Shown here in pieces: positions 38,139 to 49,204 of a DNA stretch of 64,000 nucleotides. The notes under the pieces are model-generated. The model did no database searches and was not told the origin of the DNA. It saw nothing but the letters and a program-made list of their open reading frames with translations. Each line of letters opens with the position of its first letter. The first letter of the stretch is position 1. The DNA is taken from contig NC_063438.1 of the NCBI RefSeq assembly GCF_020379485.1, forward strand, positions 4,360,024-4,424,023, given 5' to 3'. Source of the stretch: Brassica napus. Lineage: Eukaryota; Streptophyta; Magnoliopsida; Brassicales; Brassicaceae. Made by a program: the position numbers and the translations under genes.

Positions 38139-39158
38139 GACTAGGGAAGAGGAGATGAACCTTATGTAAATATAATGATCCTCTCTAAATACCACTGTAA
38201 AATAATTTGCAGGAGAACTTTTAATTTACAATGTTGCTTCTCAATAAATGTTGACAGTTTCTCAAATTTCTAGTGGATGAACGCCTGAGCATTTTAGATG
38301 AAACTCGAGGAATCCAACCAAATCAAACTGAATTGAAATTCATTTTAACAGTTATTGTGCTTCTATAACAAAAAATCAAAATTATATTGAAATCAAAATG
38401 AAAACTGAAATATATATGAATATATCCAAAATATAATTCATGGACCAGAAAAATATTAGATATGTTTAGTATCAAAATAACCATATATCTAAAATTACAA
38501 CCTATAAATCCAAATTCCAGTTCACAAATATATAAATTATAAAATATTATATTGAATTATATAATATGAAACTATCCGGATTATTTGATAGTTTAATTTA
38601 AATAATCTAAAATATCTGATCCTTTATCCAAAACATTCGAATTATTTGATATTTTTCTTTGAATTATATGAAATTACATAAAAACTCTAAGCAAAACCGA
38701 AATTAAATTAGATCTAAACTAAACTCAAATTAAACTCGAATTATTTTAGGTATTGACTTGTTTCCGATACTTTTATGAGAACAGAACCGAAAAATCAAAA
38801 TAATTAGACCTTAATAAAACTAAATTTTTTGAATGGTTTCTATATCTCTACATGCAAACGAACCAAGACCCAAAAAATTTGAACCTGAACCTAACTAAAA
38901 GAATGTTCATGTCATAGGTGTAAATGTTTTAGTGAACATACCGCACGTACCTAAACACATGTAAACACAAAACTCGCACGTGCCTGAAACACGTACAAAG
39001 AAAACGCGGGTTACCAGTTACCACTTACCAATACGAAACGAGAGAATGTAAAAAAAAAAAAAAAAAACGCATCAGCCTCATCAGACTCTCTCCCCCACTG
39101 GACCAGATCTACTCGGGTCGGGTCAAACCTCAGATCGTAGAGACGTCACAATCCCACC
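38139..39158. other. Intergenic with dispersed AACC-type repeats
   Basis: AT-rich DNA with repeated ACCGAA and AAACT motifs (38290-38910), a common kind of dispersed non-coding repeat. The last 100 bases are the AGD leader with a long A run (39050-39066). Confidence 0.4.
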
Positions 39159-41331
39159 ATGGCGGCAGCCATACGACTCCGCACGCTCCAATCGCAACCG
39201 GAGAACAAAGTCTGCGTCGACTGCTCCCAAAAGAACCCCCAATGGGCGTCAATCTCCTACGGCATCTTCATGTGCTTAGAATGCTCCGGGAAGCACCGAG
39301 GCTTAGGCGTCCACATCTCCTTCGTCAGATCCGTCACCATGGACTCATGGTCCGAGATCCAGATCAAGAAAATGGAATCCGGAGGCAACGAGAGGCTCAA
39401 CGGCTTCCTTGCTCGCTACGGGATCGCCAAGGAGACGGAGATCGTCGCAAAGTACAATTCAAACGCCGCGTCGGTTTATCGCGATCGGATCCAGGCCGTA
39501 GCTGAGGGAAGGCAGTGGAGAGATCCGCCGGTTGTTAAGGAGGTTGTGCCTCCGTTGCAGGTGCGTGGCACTGGGCCCCACTCTCATTTTATTTATTTAA
39601 TCTAAAATTTATTTACATATTGGTCCCTAAACTATATAAAGGTTATACTAAGTGCCCCATACTTTTGTTTTGTCATCTTAGGGGAGCAATGGGGGATGGG
39701 ATGATTGGGATAACGATGATTCGTTTAGGTCTCCGAGGAGGAACCAATCTGCGAGTGATTTTAGGGGATATGGAGGCGGTGGTGGTGGTGGTGGTGGTGG
39801 GGCTCCGGCGAAGTCGAAGTCGTCGGAGGATATATACTCGAGGACGCAGCTAGAGGCGTCAGCTGCGAATAAAGAGAGTTTTTTCGCGAAGAGGATGGCG
39901 GAGAATGAGTCTAAGCCTGAGGGGCTTCCTCCTTCGCGAGGTGGGAAGTATGTGGGGTTTGGATCGAGTCCTGGTCCTGCTCCCAGAAGTAATCATCAGA
40001 GTGGTGGTGGTGGTGGTGATGTTTTCTCTGTTGTGTCTGAGGTAAAGTTTGGTGCTTTTTTGAGAGTGTGGATGTTGTGTTGTGTTGAGTGAGTGAGACT
40101 TCTCTCTGTTTGTTTGAAAATAGGGATTCGGGAGATTGTCTCTTGTTGCTGCATCTGCTGCGAATGTTGTTCAGACAGGGACCATGGAGTTCACTTCAAA
40201 GGTACTTCTTTTATCACTCTGTTCTATCATGTGCTTGGTTGGCTTAGGTTGTATCCAATAGCCCTTGAAAGCCGCATTTGAATTGGAGTCAAGGCACACT
40301 TCTTGGTAGCAAATCTGTAGTCTCATTCCCATGTTTGATAGCTGCATTATCTGGTAGTTAGATTACTAAAACTATGGTTAGAGCGTAATGTTGTACAGAC
40401 AGGAACCATGGAGTTCACTTCCAAGGTACTTTATCACTCTGTTCTATCATGTGCTTCAGTAGCCCTTGAAATCTGCATTTGATTTAATGTTAAGACACTT
40501 TCTTGGTAGCAAATCTGTAGTGTCCTTGTCTCATTGCCGTATCCTCACATTTTCGAGAACGTAATGTAACATAAAGTTAGTGTCTTGTTTTAGCTGCGTA
40601 ATGAGATCAACTAAAGCTCTGGTTAGAGGGTAATGCTGGCTGCTCTCTAAGTCTATGTTATGTTTCCTGTGCCAAATACGTGCGTGAATCTTGTTTAGCG
40701 ATGTCAAATTGAGATTAAAACAAACCTTTGTTCGTTGTAGGTCAAAGAAGGTGGCTTAGATAACACGGTGAGCGAGACTGTTAATGTTGTTGCGACTAAG
40801 ACAACGGAGATAGGACAGAGGACGTGGGGGATCATGAGAGGAGTAATGGCAATTGCTTCACAAAAGGTTGAAGAGTTCACTAAAGAAGAAACTTCAACCT
40901 GGAACCAACAGAATAAGAGTGAGGGCAATGGTTACACTAATTCATCTCTTGGAGGGTCGCAATCAAGTTACCAAAACAATTATCGTAGTAACTCGAACTC
41001 TTGGGATAATTGGGGGGAAGAGAACAGTACTACCAAAAAGGAAGCGGCGCCAAAAGTGTCACAATCATCATCAGGTGGTCACCACAACAGTTATGGTAAC
41101 TCGAACTCTTGGGATGACTGGGGAGAAGAGAAGGGTACTACCAAAAAGGAAGCAGCACCAAAGGTGTCGACTTCTAAGGATGATGATGATGATGGTTGGG
41201 CTGGTTGGGATGATGATAATGATGCTAAAGATGATGATGATGGTTACTATCAGAGTGGTGCAGGGGATAAGAAATCTGTAGGCCACAATGGGAAACCAGA
41301 CACTGCTTGGACTGGTGGAGGTTTTCTCTAG
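39159..41331 (+). CDS. AGD7: ARF GTPase-activating protein, AGD6/AGD7 type
   Basis: Stimulates GTP hydrolysis by ARF GTPases in Golgi vesicle traffic. Four exons: 39159-39560, 39682-40041, 40124-40201 and 40741-41331, in consistent phase, giving 476 residues. The ArfGAP domain is at about residues 1-120, with a C4 zinc finger (C19, C22, C39, C42; CX2C-X16-CX2C) and the catalytic Arg of HRGLGVH (R47). Next come a Gly-rich linker, a conserved [16 protein letters not shown] block, and a C-terminal region with two SNSWD.WGEE repeats and acidic Asp runs. In Arabidopsis I recall AGD7 at At2g37550 and AGD6 at At3g53710. Flanking genes favour AGD7. The protein is slightly longer than the roughly 456-459 residues I recall, partly through an in-frame repeat. 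Confidence 0.94.
40388..40520 (+). repeat. Partial copy of AGD exon 3 inside intron 3
   Basis: Bases 40388-40460 repeat 40165-40235 (the 3' part of exon 3 with its donor), reading ACAGGAACCATGGAGTTCAC then a GTACTT donor. The similarity goes on into the following intron (CTTGGTAGCAAATCTGTAG). The offset is about 220 bases. Confidence 0.8.
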
Positions 41332-43036
41332 CGGTAAGCACGAATCAAGTAAAAAAACTAATTGAACATTTTAATATTTGATTTAATGGCAATAACACTA
41401 TTCTCTTAGTCCACAGGTGTTTCGTGAGAAATGGAAATGAAGTTGTACAATTAAGGAAAAAGCAAAGACTTGTGGTTGTTGTGAGAGAGAGAGTGGTAAA
41501 CTCAACCATTGTAAGCCATTGCATGTCTGTTTTTTTTTTCACATTATCGATTGCTTGGCGTTCATGAACTTGTGAGCGTCATTTGCTCTTCTACAATATA
41601 GCTTTTTCTTAAATTATTTTATCTCCATTATATTTGTACAAGCTTTATAGGGGATTGCTTGCTAATCAATTCGGGTTAGTCTTCAGCACTTTTTCGATGT
41701 TCGAACTTTGATTTTTTTTGAAAATTTGTAATGACATTTTCAACAGTTTTCGTCTATTAATTTTAGTTTTTTGAAAGATATTCTATTGACATTTCCTTAG
41801 TGCTTGGAAGAAAAATAAATAGATGATAGAGGTGGAAAACATTCTCTGTCTATATTATTCGTTGACTCATTAGACATTTGAAACGTAAGGAAGACTAATA
41901 ATAAATGGTTAGCTAAGTTTGCTTAACGTATACGATTCAGCTTGGTTTTTATAAGTTCACATTTTCATTTATACGTCTCATTTCATGTTTTAGTCGAAAA
42001 GAAAAATATGAATTCACATGTGCGTTCATCTTGGGTGTATATATATGTTTCATGTTTGCCTATTAACATTTTTCATTTATTGCTAGTGTTTATATGTACG
42101 GTACCATTATTTTTTTAGTATATGTTTTACAGTTTGGAGGTTCTCTTTGTACATTTTAATTTATCAAAAACTATATTATAAAATGCAAGTTATATGCTAT
42201 CGTCTTTGTCGAAAAAAAAGTAGAATGCTATCGTCAGAATTTTCTTATCAGAAGATACATTTATCATTTAAAAACCATAATCAGCACTTGAGACGCCAAA
42301 CCGACATATAATCCAAATGGGATAAGATCATTCCGGACGTTTTATATACACCACCGGACAACGATGTGCTATGTGGAATGTTGTCATGGATTCATCATTC
42401 ATGGCTCTGTCGCAGGAACCGGATCAATTCACGCTTCAATTCAATAGTTTCGCATCCTGAACCGGGTCTGATCAATAATTTTATACATACACTTAAAAAG
42501 ATGGCAATGCATTGGATCCAAACAATGGAAAGAAATATTAAATAGTATTTGTCTGTTCCAATTAATCTAATCAACTTTCTGAATCATTAGTTTATAATGA
42601 GTATTTTATCTAGTTCATGTATGAACCAGCTAAAGTTTTTTTGCAATAGATATCAGCATCAAAGCAAAAGGGACATTACCCATTATCAGGATAAAAATTA
42701 ATTACTCAAACATTAATACATAATTCATATCTTGACGTTGGAAACTTGTGTAGTTAGTGAAAGAAACAGATATCAATATAAGCTTTTGGCATTTTTTTCA
42801 AACAAAGGTTCTTCTTCTTTTATTCCGTCTTCTGCCTACCCCGAGAATGTTGGTCTCCCTTTGCAATCGATTTTATTTCCCCTTGTGTTATTATTTTATT
42901 ATATATATTTCTTATGATTTACATGTCAACCTTTTATCAATCGTCGCCTCTACTCCGTTATCATGCCATAGTTCATGATATATACGTATCATTATACTAT
43001 GTGTTTGCAATGATAATATGGCTTCGGCACAAACAA

Positions 43037-43067
<31 letters not shown>

Positions 43068-44063
43068 TTTATTCAAATCCATTAACATATTTCATAAAAT
43101 ATGTTATGCTAAAGTTGTACTGCTAAGAACAATTTGTCAATCTAATCATAAATCGGTAGATTCGGTACCTACTAACGTAGACGGCATTTGATGAGCCGAT
43201 GATGGACTTGACATGACAAAGAAATAAAGTAGTAGTATAAGATAAGTGGCAAATCCCATGAAATTTGTAGTAAAATGCCTCAAAATAAATTTACGAAATA
43301 CATGATTGAGACAAACATTCATTTTATATTAATTGCTTTAAATGAATCATTTACAATATTGAGATTCATATAAAATATTTTTAAAATCTGATTTTTTTCT
43401 TTTCGTATTTGATTTAACGAGTATACCAGTTTAGTGGTGTAACAAAATTTAAATCAATAACTAAAAACTAAAAACTAAAAAACTAACAGAGTTATACAAG
43501 GATGCAATTAGACGTAGGTAATTACCGACAACTATGTATTAATTGTATGGTAAGTCTTAATAAAAAGATCATATAATTAGACCAAAAATTTGGTAGTAAG
43601 ATACAAAATACTATTCAAAAATTTGTAAAGGCATCAAAGTATGTTATAATGTTATATATATGATGCATGCGTAAAATGATCATGGTTACAATAATTTTAT
43701 ATAGATTAAATGAAAACATAATTTTGTAAATGGAATGGAATCGGATGAAAACTTTAGAATAGAGAAATTTGAGATTCCTTTTGATTAGTCTTTACTTTAT
43801 TAGTAAAATGTATGTTTCTTTTCTAATTACTCAACAAAATATCTTAGCATCAAATTAGATTAGCTGTCCGCTAAAACCTTTGTGGACCACCTGTCAACAG
43901 CAACACTTCTATCGGCTCACGCGTGAGACTATTTAAAGCCAAGCAAACTCTTCCTTGTTCTTTATCTGTAAAACTCTCAATTTATCTTCTCTCCTGTACA
44001 TTGTTCTTCTTCACAATCTGCAACGACATTTTTAATTAGGGTTTCTTAGTTCTGAGAGACATC
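41332..44063. other. Intergenic between AGD and SDR genes
   Basis: The 3' untranslated region of AGD, then AT-rich DNA with an (AT)n run near 43047-43068. The SDR promoter and leader occupy the last 150 bases, with a TATTTAAA box near 43930. No gene is found between. Confidence 0.4.
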
Positions 44064-46966
44064 ATGGAGATATATGGAATGGTTACAGGAAAAGCAGGAA
44101 AGAGTGGATACGGATCAGCATCAACAGCTGAAGATGTCACTCACTCCATTGATGCCAAACATCTCACTGCTATCATCACAGGTTCTTCTTTTCTTTTCCA
44201 TCTGATATCTTTTACTAATCGTGAAAGAAATAACAAAACAAATCCATTATGGCCATGGAGAAAACTATCTTACGTTTCCCGTGACGTGATCGACTTTTCT
44301 ATTCCGCCGAAAGGATAATAATACTACTAAGTTTATTCAAATTTAGTATAAACTCAGTGAATGTAACATGAAATATTTTATGGTGTGATTGGTGTAGTAA
44401 GAGGAGGGATAATTTCCTCTGTGACCTACTCCCCCCAGTCTTCCTTTGCCATCTCAGTGAGGATTTTCTTTAGGTTTATCAAATGACTTTTTATGAGTTG
44501 AAATCTTCCCACAAAAGAAAACCATTCAACTTCTTTCTACACCAATCGCTCCTTAAATACGGAAGAGAAAGTCAAATTTCAAAAGGTTAAGCTAAAGTTA
44601 GCATTTCGAGTTAAGCTTTGATTTTTTTTTTTCAAATTATAACAGCCATCCAGTCATCAAATTTTTTCTTTCCTTCATTTCTTTTTTTTTTAAAAAAAAT
44701 TTAAAAGGCTATACAAACACCAATTTTTTTTTCCTTTTATCGTGAATATCAGTAATTTTGTATCTTGTCTTTGATTAGGACTAAAACTAGAATCAGAAGC
44801 CTATATATATATATCAGTATTCTAGCTAATATTTAGCAAAATGACTCAGTTTGTTTTGGAGGGTTTATACAATGAAACTTGAAGCTTACATACTCATATA
44901 TTATACCATCAAAACCGAACTTATGTAAGATGTTGCTTATTGTTCTATTTTAACCATGCTTTATATCAAAAGCATGAATAATATAACCCAGCAGGATTCT
45001 AATTTTTTTTCTTTCTAATGCTTTTAATTTTTGGTATGAAAATCATGTTTTAAAACAAAGTGAAACAATAAAGCAACTTAGATATATATATTTTTTTAGT
45101 TAAAAGAAAAACATAGATATTCACTTACAAAAAAAAAAAACATAGATATTCTTTGTTATATATATTTGAGTCAAGGTATAAATTTATTTACAATTGTTTC
45201 AGCTACTTAATTTTATGCATCTATAAGACTCATTTCTAGACTCATTCTACGCATATTGTAGACTCATTAATAGTTTTGTACCATTATTCTTTATGTCTTC
45301 AATATCCTTACACAAAAATATGAAAATGAAACAACAAAAATAAGGTGGAACAAGTGGGATTGGATTAGAAGCAGCAAGAGTGTTGGGAATGAGAGGAGCT
45401 CATGTCATTATCGCCGCAAGAAACACAAAAGCAGCTAACGATTCTAAAGAGATGATTCTTCAGATGTACCCTAATGCACGCATCGACTGTCTTCAGCTTG
45501 ATCTCTCTTCCATCAAATCCGTCAGATCCTTCATCCATCAGTTTCTTGCCCTTAATGTCCCTCTCAACATACTCATGTATGTATAATTATTTTGTCTTTC
45601 TTATGCAGTGAATAAGATTTTGAGGTTTTTCATGTCTAACTTTGTTTTGTCTATGATTATGTTAGAAACAATGCAGGTGTTATGTTCTGTCCTTTCCAGC
45701 TCAGTGAAGATGGGATTGAATCACAATTCGCGACAAACCACATTGGTAAAATATCATCTTCTTTGTTTCCTTATAATAAAACTACATTATGTATGACAAA
45801 TTAAATCATATCTATAGTACGTCATATGTGAATTAGTTATATTATGGTTAACTATATTTTAAACAGAAAAAGTAAATTATATTACCAAAAATTGTACATG
45901 AATTTTTAAAAGGTCATATACTCATATGTACTACATTGTCACTATCTTAGAATATGTACTGCCTTGTGTCAACAATTGGTTCACATATGATCAACATGAT
46001 TAGTTTTTAAGATGGCGATAAATAAACCATTTATCATTAATTTATTTAGTTTATGCAATTCAGGTCATTTTCTGTTGACGAATCTCCTTCTGGACAAAAT
46101 GAAGAGTAGTGCAAGAGAAAGTGGGATCGAAGGAAGGATCGTGAATCTGTCATCTATCGCTCATACTTATACTTACACCGAAGGCATCATGTTCGATTAC
46201 ATCAACGACCCTGATCGGTAAGTTTTAATACTTTGAAATGAGATGACTAATCAAAATCTTATGTAAAAACTCATTCTAGGCCATTCTTATTTCAGATATT
46301 CTGAGAAAAAAGCGTATGGACAGTCAAAACTGGCAAACTTATTGCACTCCAATGCACTCTCTCGTAAACTAGAGGTAAACAAGTTTCAGTGTTAATAAGT
46401 AAGCAACACTATTTTTTTTATAAACCAAAACCATAACTATTTGAAATATCAATATTAGTATATTACAATATATCTTAACATGATGGGGCGTAGGAGGAAG
46501 GTGTGAACATCACAATAAACTCGGTACACCCTGGACTTATAACCACTAATCTCTTTCGTCACTCCGGTTTAGGAATGGGTACGTACCGGTTATCTATTTT
46601 TATATTCCAACATTTTCGTTACTTTCTTATCAAAATCGACATTTTTACATTATTCAGCGGTCCTCAAGGCTATGAGTTTCTTCTTATGGAAAAACATACC
46701 ACAGGTGAATTAAATTCCCTCCATTTTTAGTTATTATTTATTTTATTGGTCTTTTCTTAAACTGAAATTCTGTTATTATTTTGGCGGCAATGGTCCAGGG
46801 AGCAGCAACGACATGCTACGTGGCACTTCATCCTGACTTAAAAGGCGTCACCGGGAAGTACTTCACGGACTGTAACGTCACCACTCCAAGTAACTTCGCC
46901 ATCGACACTACCCTCGCCGATAAACTTTGGGATTTCAGTATAAAACTCGTCGATTCTCTTCCCTAA
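44064..46966 (+). CDS. Short-chain dehydrogenase/reductase (Tic32-like)
   Basis: An NAD(P)-binding Rossmann-fold oxidoreductase with unknown substrate. Eight exons: 44064-44181, 45345-45576, 45666-45745, 46064-46217, 46296-46374, 46494-46578, 46658-46704 and 46799-46966, all in phase, giving 320 residues. The cofactor motif TGGTSGIG is at residues 39-46, NNAG at 118-121, and the catalytic YGQSK at 202-206 with a VNLSS serine block before it. [16 protein letters not shown] follows, as in classical SDRs. The Tic32/WW-oxidoreductase-like subgroup is common in plants, and plastid or peroxisomal placement is not evident. The order AGD-SDR matches At2g37550-At2g37540. The gene is intact. Intron 1 (1.16 kb) carries a small MITE. 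Confidence 0.94.
44381..44552. mobile_element. Tourist/PIF-like MITE in SDR intron 1
   Basis: The inverted ends GTGTGATTGGTGTAG and (reversed) GAGCGATTGGTGTAG are flanked by TTA (44378-44380 and 44553-44555). The 3-bp target and end type fit PIF/Harbinger MITEs. It is non-coding, about 172 bp. Confidence 0.65.
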
Positions 46967-47757
46967 CTATATATCTAAACAAATTTGTACTCGATAATGT
47001 TTTCCATTAATTTTTATCACCACATATTTGTTTATGGAACTAATATTATAATCAGAAACACCATTGAAAAAATAAAATGAAATGTAACTAATGTCTAAAT
47101 AATATATCAACTGGTTATCCGAATGTAATTAACAACATATATTATAAACAATAGCATTTGTGATGTAACCCAAAGTCCGAACCGAACATATGAACTGAAT
47201 AATCTTAATCCTTAACCAATTTATAATCCATAATATTTATCATCCGAACCTGATCCAAATTCGGATCAGTACTAAAATACTTGAACATATTGATCTTGAA
47301 TATTTAAATTAGTATCCAAATAGATACCTGAAACTTTAAATATTTGCTTTTTTTTAAAAAAATAGGTCGTAGGTTGAGAAAAGAGTTCCAGAATAGTTAT
47401 CTGTTTGTAAAAAAAAAAAACAAAGAGAAATTAAAAAAATATTCGTAGGTTGATATTCACGTCGGTTTTAGAGTTTGATTTTTTTTAGGAACTAAATTAT
47501 TACTAGTTGATCGGTTTGTGTTTAGAATACGCTTTCGAAATAGTTCATTATGTAATACTGAATACATTTTTTTCGAGGCCAATCGGATCAAGCTAACAGA
47601 GGATATAAACAAAAGAAAAAAATTATTTCAGGCTTTTTTCTTTTTTTGGTCAAAAAGAATTATTTGAGGCTTATTTCAAAGTTTTTCTCTTTCTTTTTAG
47701 AAAAGGAAAAGTGCAAGTGATGTAGATCCAGAACGACATCGTTTTGGTTGTAACAAT
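46967..47757. other. Intergenic between SDR and RRM genes
   Basis: AT-rich DNA with degenerate CCGAACC and ATCCAAAT repeats (47170-47340). In Arabidopsis I recall two further genes here (At2g37530 and At2g37520). No PHD-finger or other trace of them is visible. Confidence 0.4.
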
Positions 47758-47784
47758 TGGGCTTTGTTTGCTCTGATTTGGGCT
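47758..47784 (+). promoter_or_regulatory. Two TGGGCT site II elements upstream of RRM gene
   Basis: TGGGCT occurs at 47758-47763 and 47779-47784, about 105-130 bases before the start codon. Paired site II elements are common in promoters of plant genes for organelle and ribosomal proteins. Confidence 0.5.
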
Positions 47785-47888
47785 TCCCTCTCGACTAATA
47801 AGTACGAACACTTAACACTCTGTCTCACACTGTCGTGTTTTCTTCAATCCGATTTTCATCTCTCACTTGCTGGCTTGCTGCTACAACA

Positions 47889-48736
47889 ATGGCGTTTGTT
47901 TCCACTTTCCGCCGTATCTTAGCCGGATCCAACAACAGCCTCTCGTCGTCATCATTCTCCTTGGTTCACCACTGTTCAACTCTTTCATCTCCCAAGCTCT
48001 TCGTCAGCGGTATTATTTCTTTCTCTGAATTCAAATTCTCATTCAGTTTCACCCAAAAAATATAAAAAGATCAGCTTTAGGAACAAAACTCAGAGATGCT
48101 ATAGATTTGATAAGCAAGCTTTGGTGATCTTTGTCATGTTCTGATTGATAAAGTATCCAACTTGTGTCTCTAGAATCAACATGCAAGTTTACTATGTTTC
48201 TTTGAGTTGTGTCTTGCTTTTAAAGACCTCCTTTTTAATATGTCTGAATGGCTATAAATTAGAAGAGAATGTTATTCCATTATATGAATGAAACTCTTTG
48301 TATCTTTGTGCATTTTGAATAGGTCTCTCCAGACTCACAACCAATGAAAAGCTTCAGGATGCCTTTGCTCCTTTTGGCGAGCTCGTTGATGGTAACACCA
48401 CTCTCTCACTCGCTCTCCCTCCTTCCTGATCCAGCAAGTTATACATCATCAAAATCACTCAGCCGCGTATTTTTTTTTCATACTGTAGCTAGAGTGATCA
48501 CAGACAGGGAGACTGGAAGATCAAAGGGTTTCGGTTTTGTGACATACGCAACAATACAAGATGCAGAGAAGGCTAAGGAAGGAATGAATGCAAAGTTTTT
48601 GGACGGTTGGGTGATTTTTGTTGATCCTGCGAGACCTAGAGAACCAAGACGGCCTCTCCATCAAGATCATCAGCCTCAGTCTTCTTCCTCTGGATCCGGT
48701 TTCACTACTAACAAAACCATTGGCTGGTGTAAATGA
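47889..48736 (+). CDS. Small organelle-type RNA-binding protein with one RRM
   Basis: Three exons: 47889-48009, 48323-48391 and 48489-48736, in phase, giving 145 residues. The N-terminus (MAFVSTFRRILAGSNNSLSS) is rich in Ser/Arg and lacks acidic residues, like a mitochondrial or plastid presequence. One RRM follows at about residues 36-112, with RNP2 (LFVSGL, 37-42) and RNP1 (KGFGFVTY, 76-83). The C-terminus is a short Pro/Arg/Ser-rich tail. It fits the RRM protein I recall at At2g37510. Such proteins act in organelle RNA metabolism, but this one's target is not visible. The frame is intact. ArgJ starts 470 bases downstream on the same strand. Confidence 0.9.
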
Positions 48737-49204
48737 ACAAGAAAAAAAAAGCCAAACACTTTTGCATTATTTTTTTTTTGTACCAAATGAAAGAAAAAAC
48801 AGCTTCTTCAAATTTATTTTAGACCTTAACTTATGTTTTTTTGAGACAATCAGATCATGCAATAGGTTAACAAAACCGGAAAAGACTAAACCGTTCTGTT
48901 TTCACTGTACAATCAGACAAAACAGCCTTTTGGTCTCTCTCTCTCTAGGGTTGAAGGAGTTGGATTTTTTTCAGACACAAGTACAAAAAGGACAACCAAT
49001 CAAAATCTGCAGCTTCGTGAACTCGAGTTTTGGCGATTGTTGTTCTCAAGAAAGATGCATTCTTGTTATCATACGCACTTCTCCTCCCTCAAGCTTCCAC
49101 ATTTCTTTGCACCGAAGGTCTTTAGTTTCTCTCATTATCCATTAGCTGATAGCTCCTGAGACTAAGAAGAAAAGTTTGAAACTGTAGTATTTTTTTCCTT
49201 TTCT

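Noticed and set aside
41071..41286. Ile-rich minus-strand frame
   Set aside because: Antisense of GAT repeats in the AGD last exon.
43040..43070. AT dinucleotide run as an origin or regulatory element
   Set aside because: A simple microsatellite with nothing else around it.
48618..49145. 175-codon plus-strand frame between RRM and ArgJ
   Set aside because: Starts inside the RRM gene in another frame. Its HRRSL end resembles the ArgJ presequence only by a one-base offset, so it is not taken as a gene.
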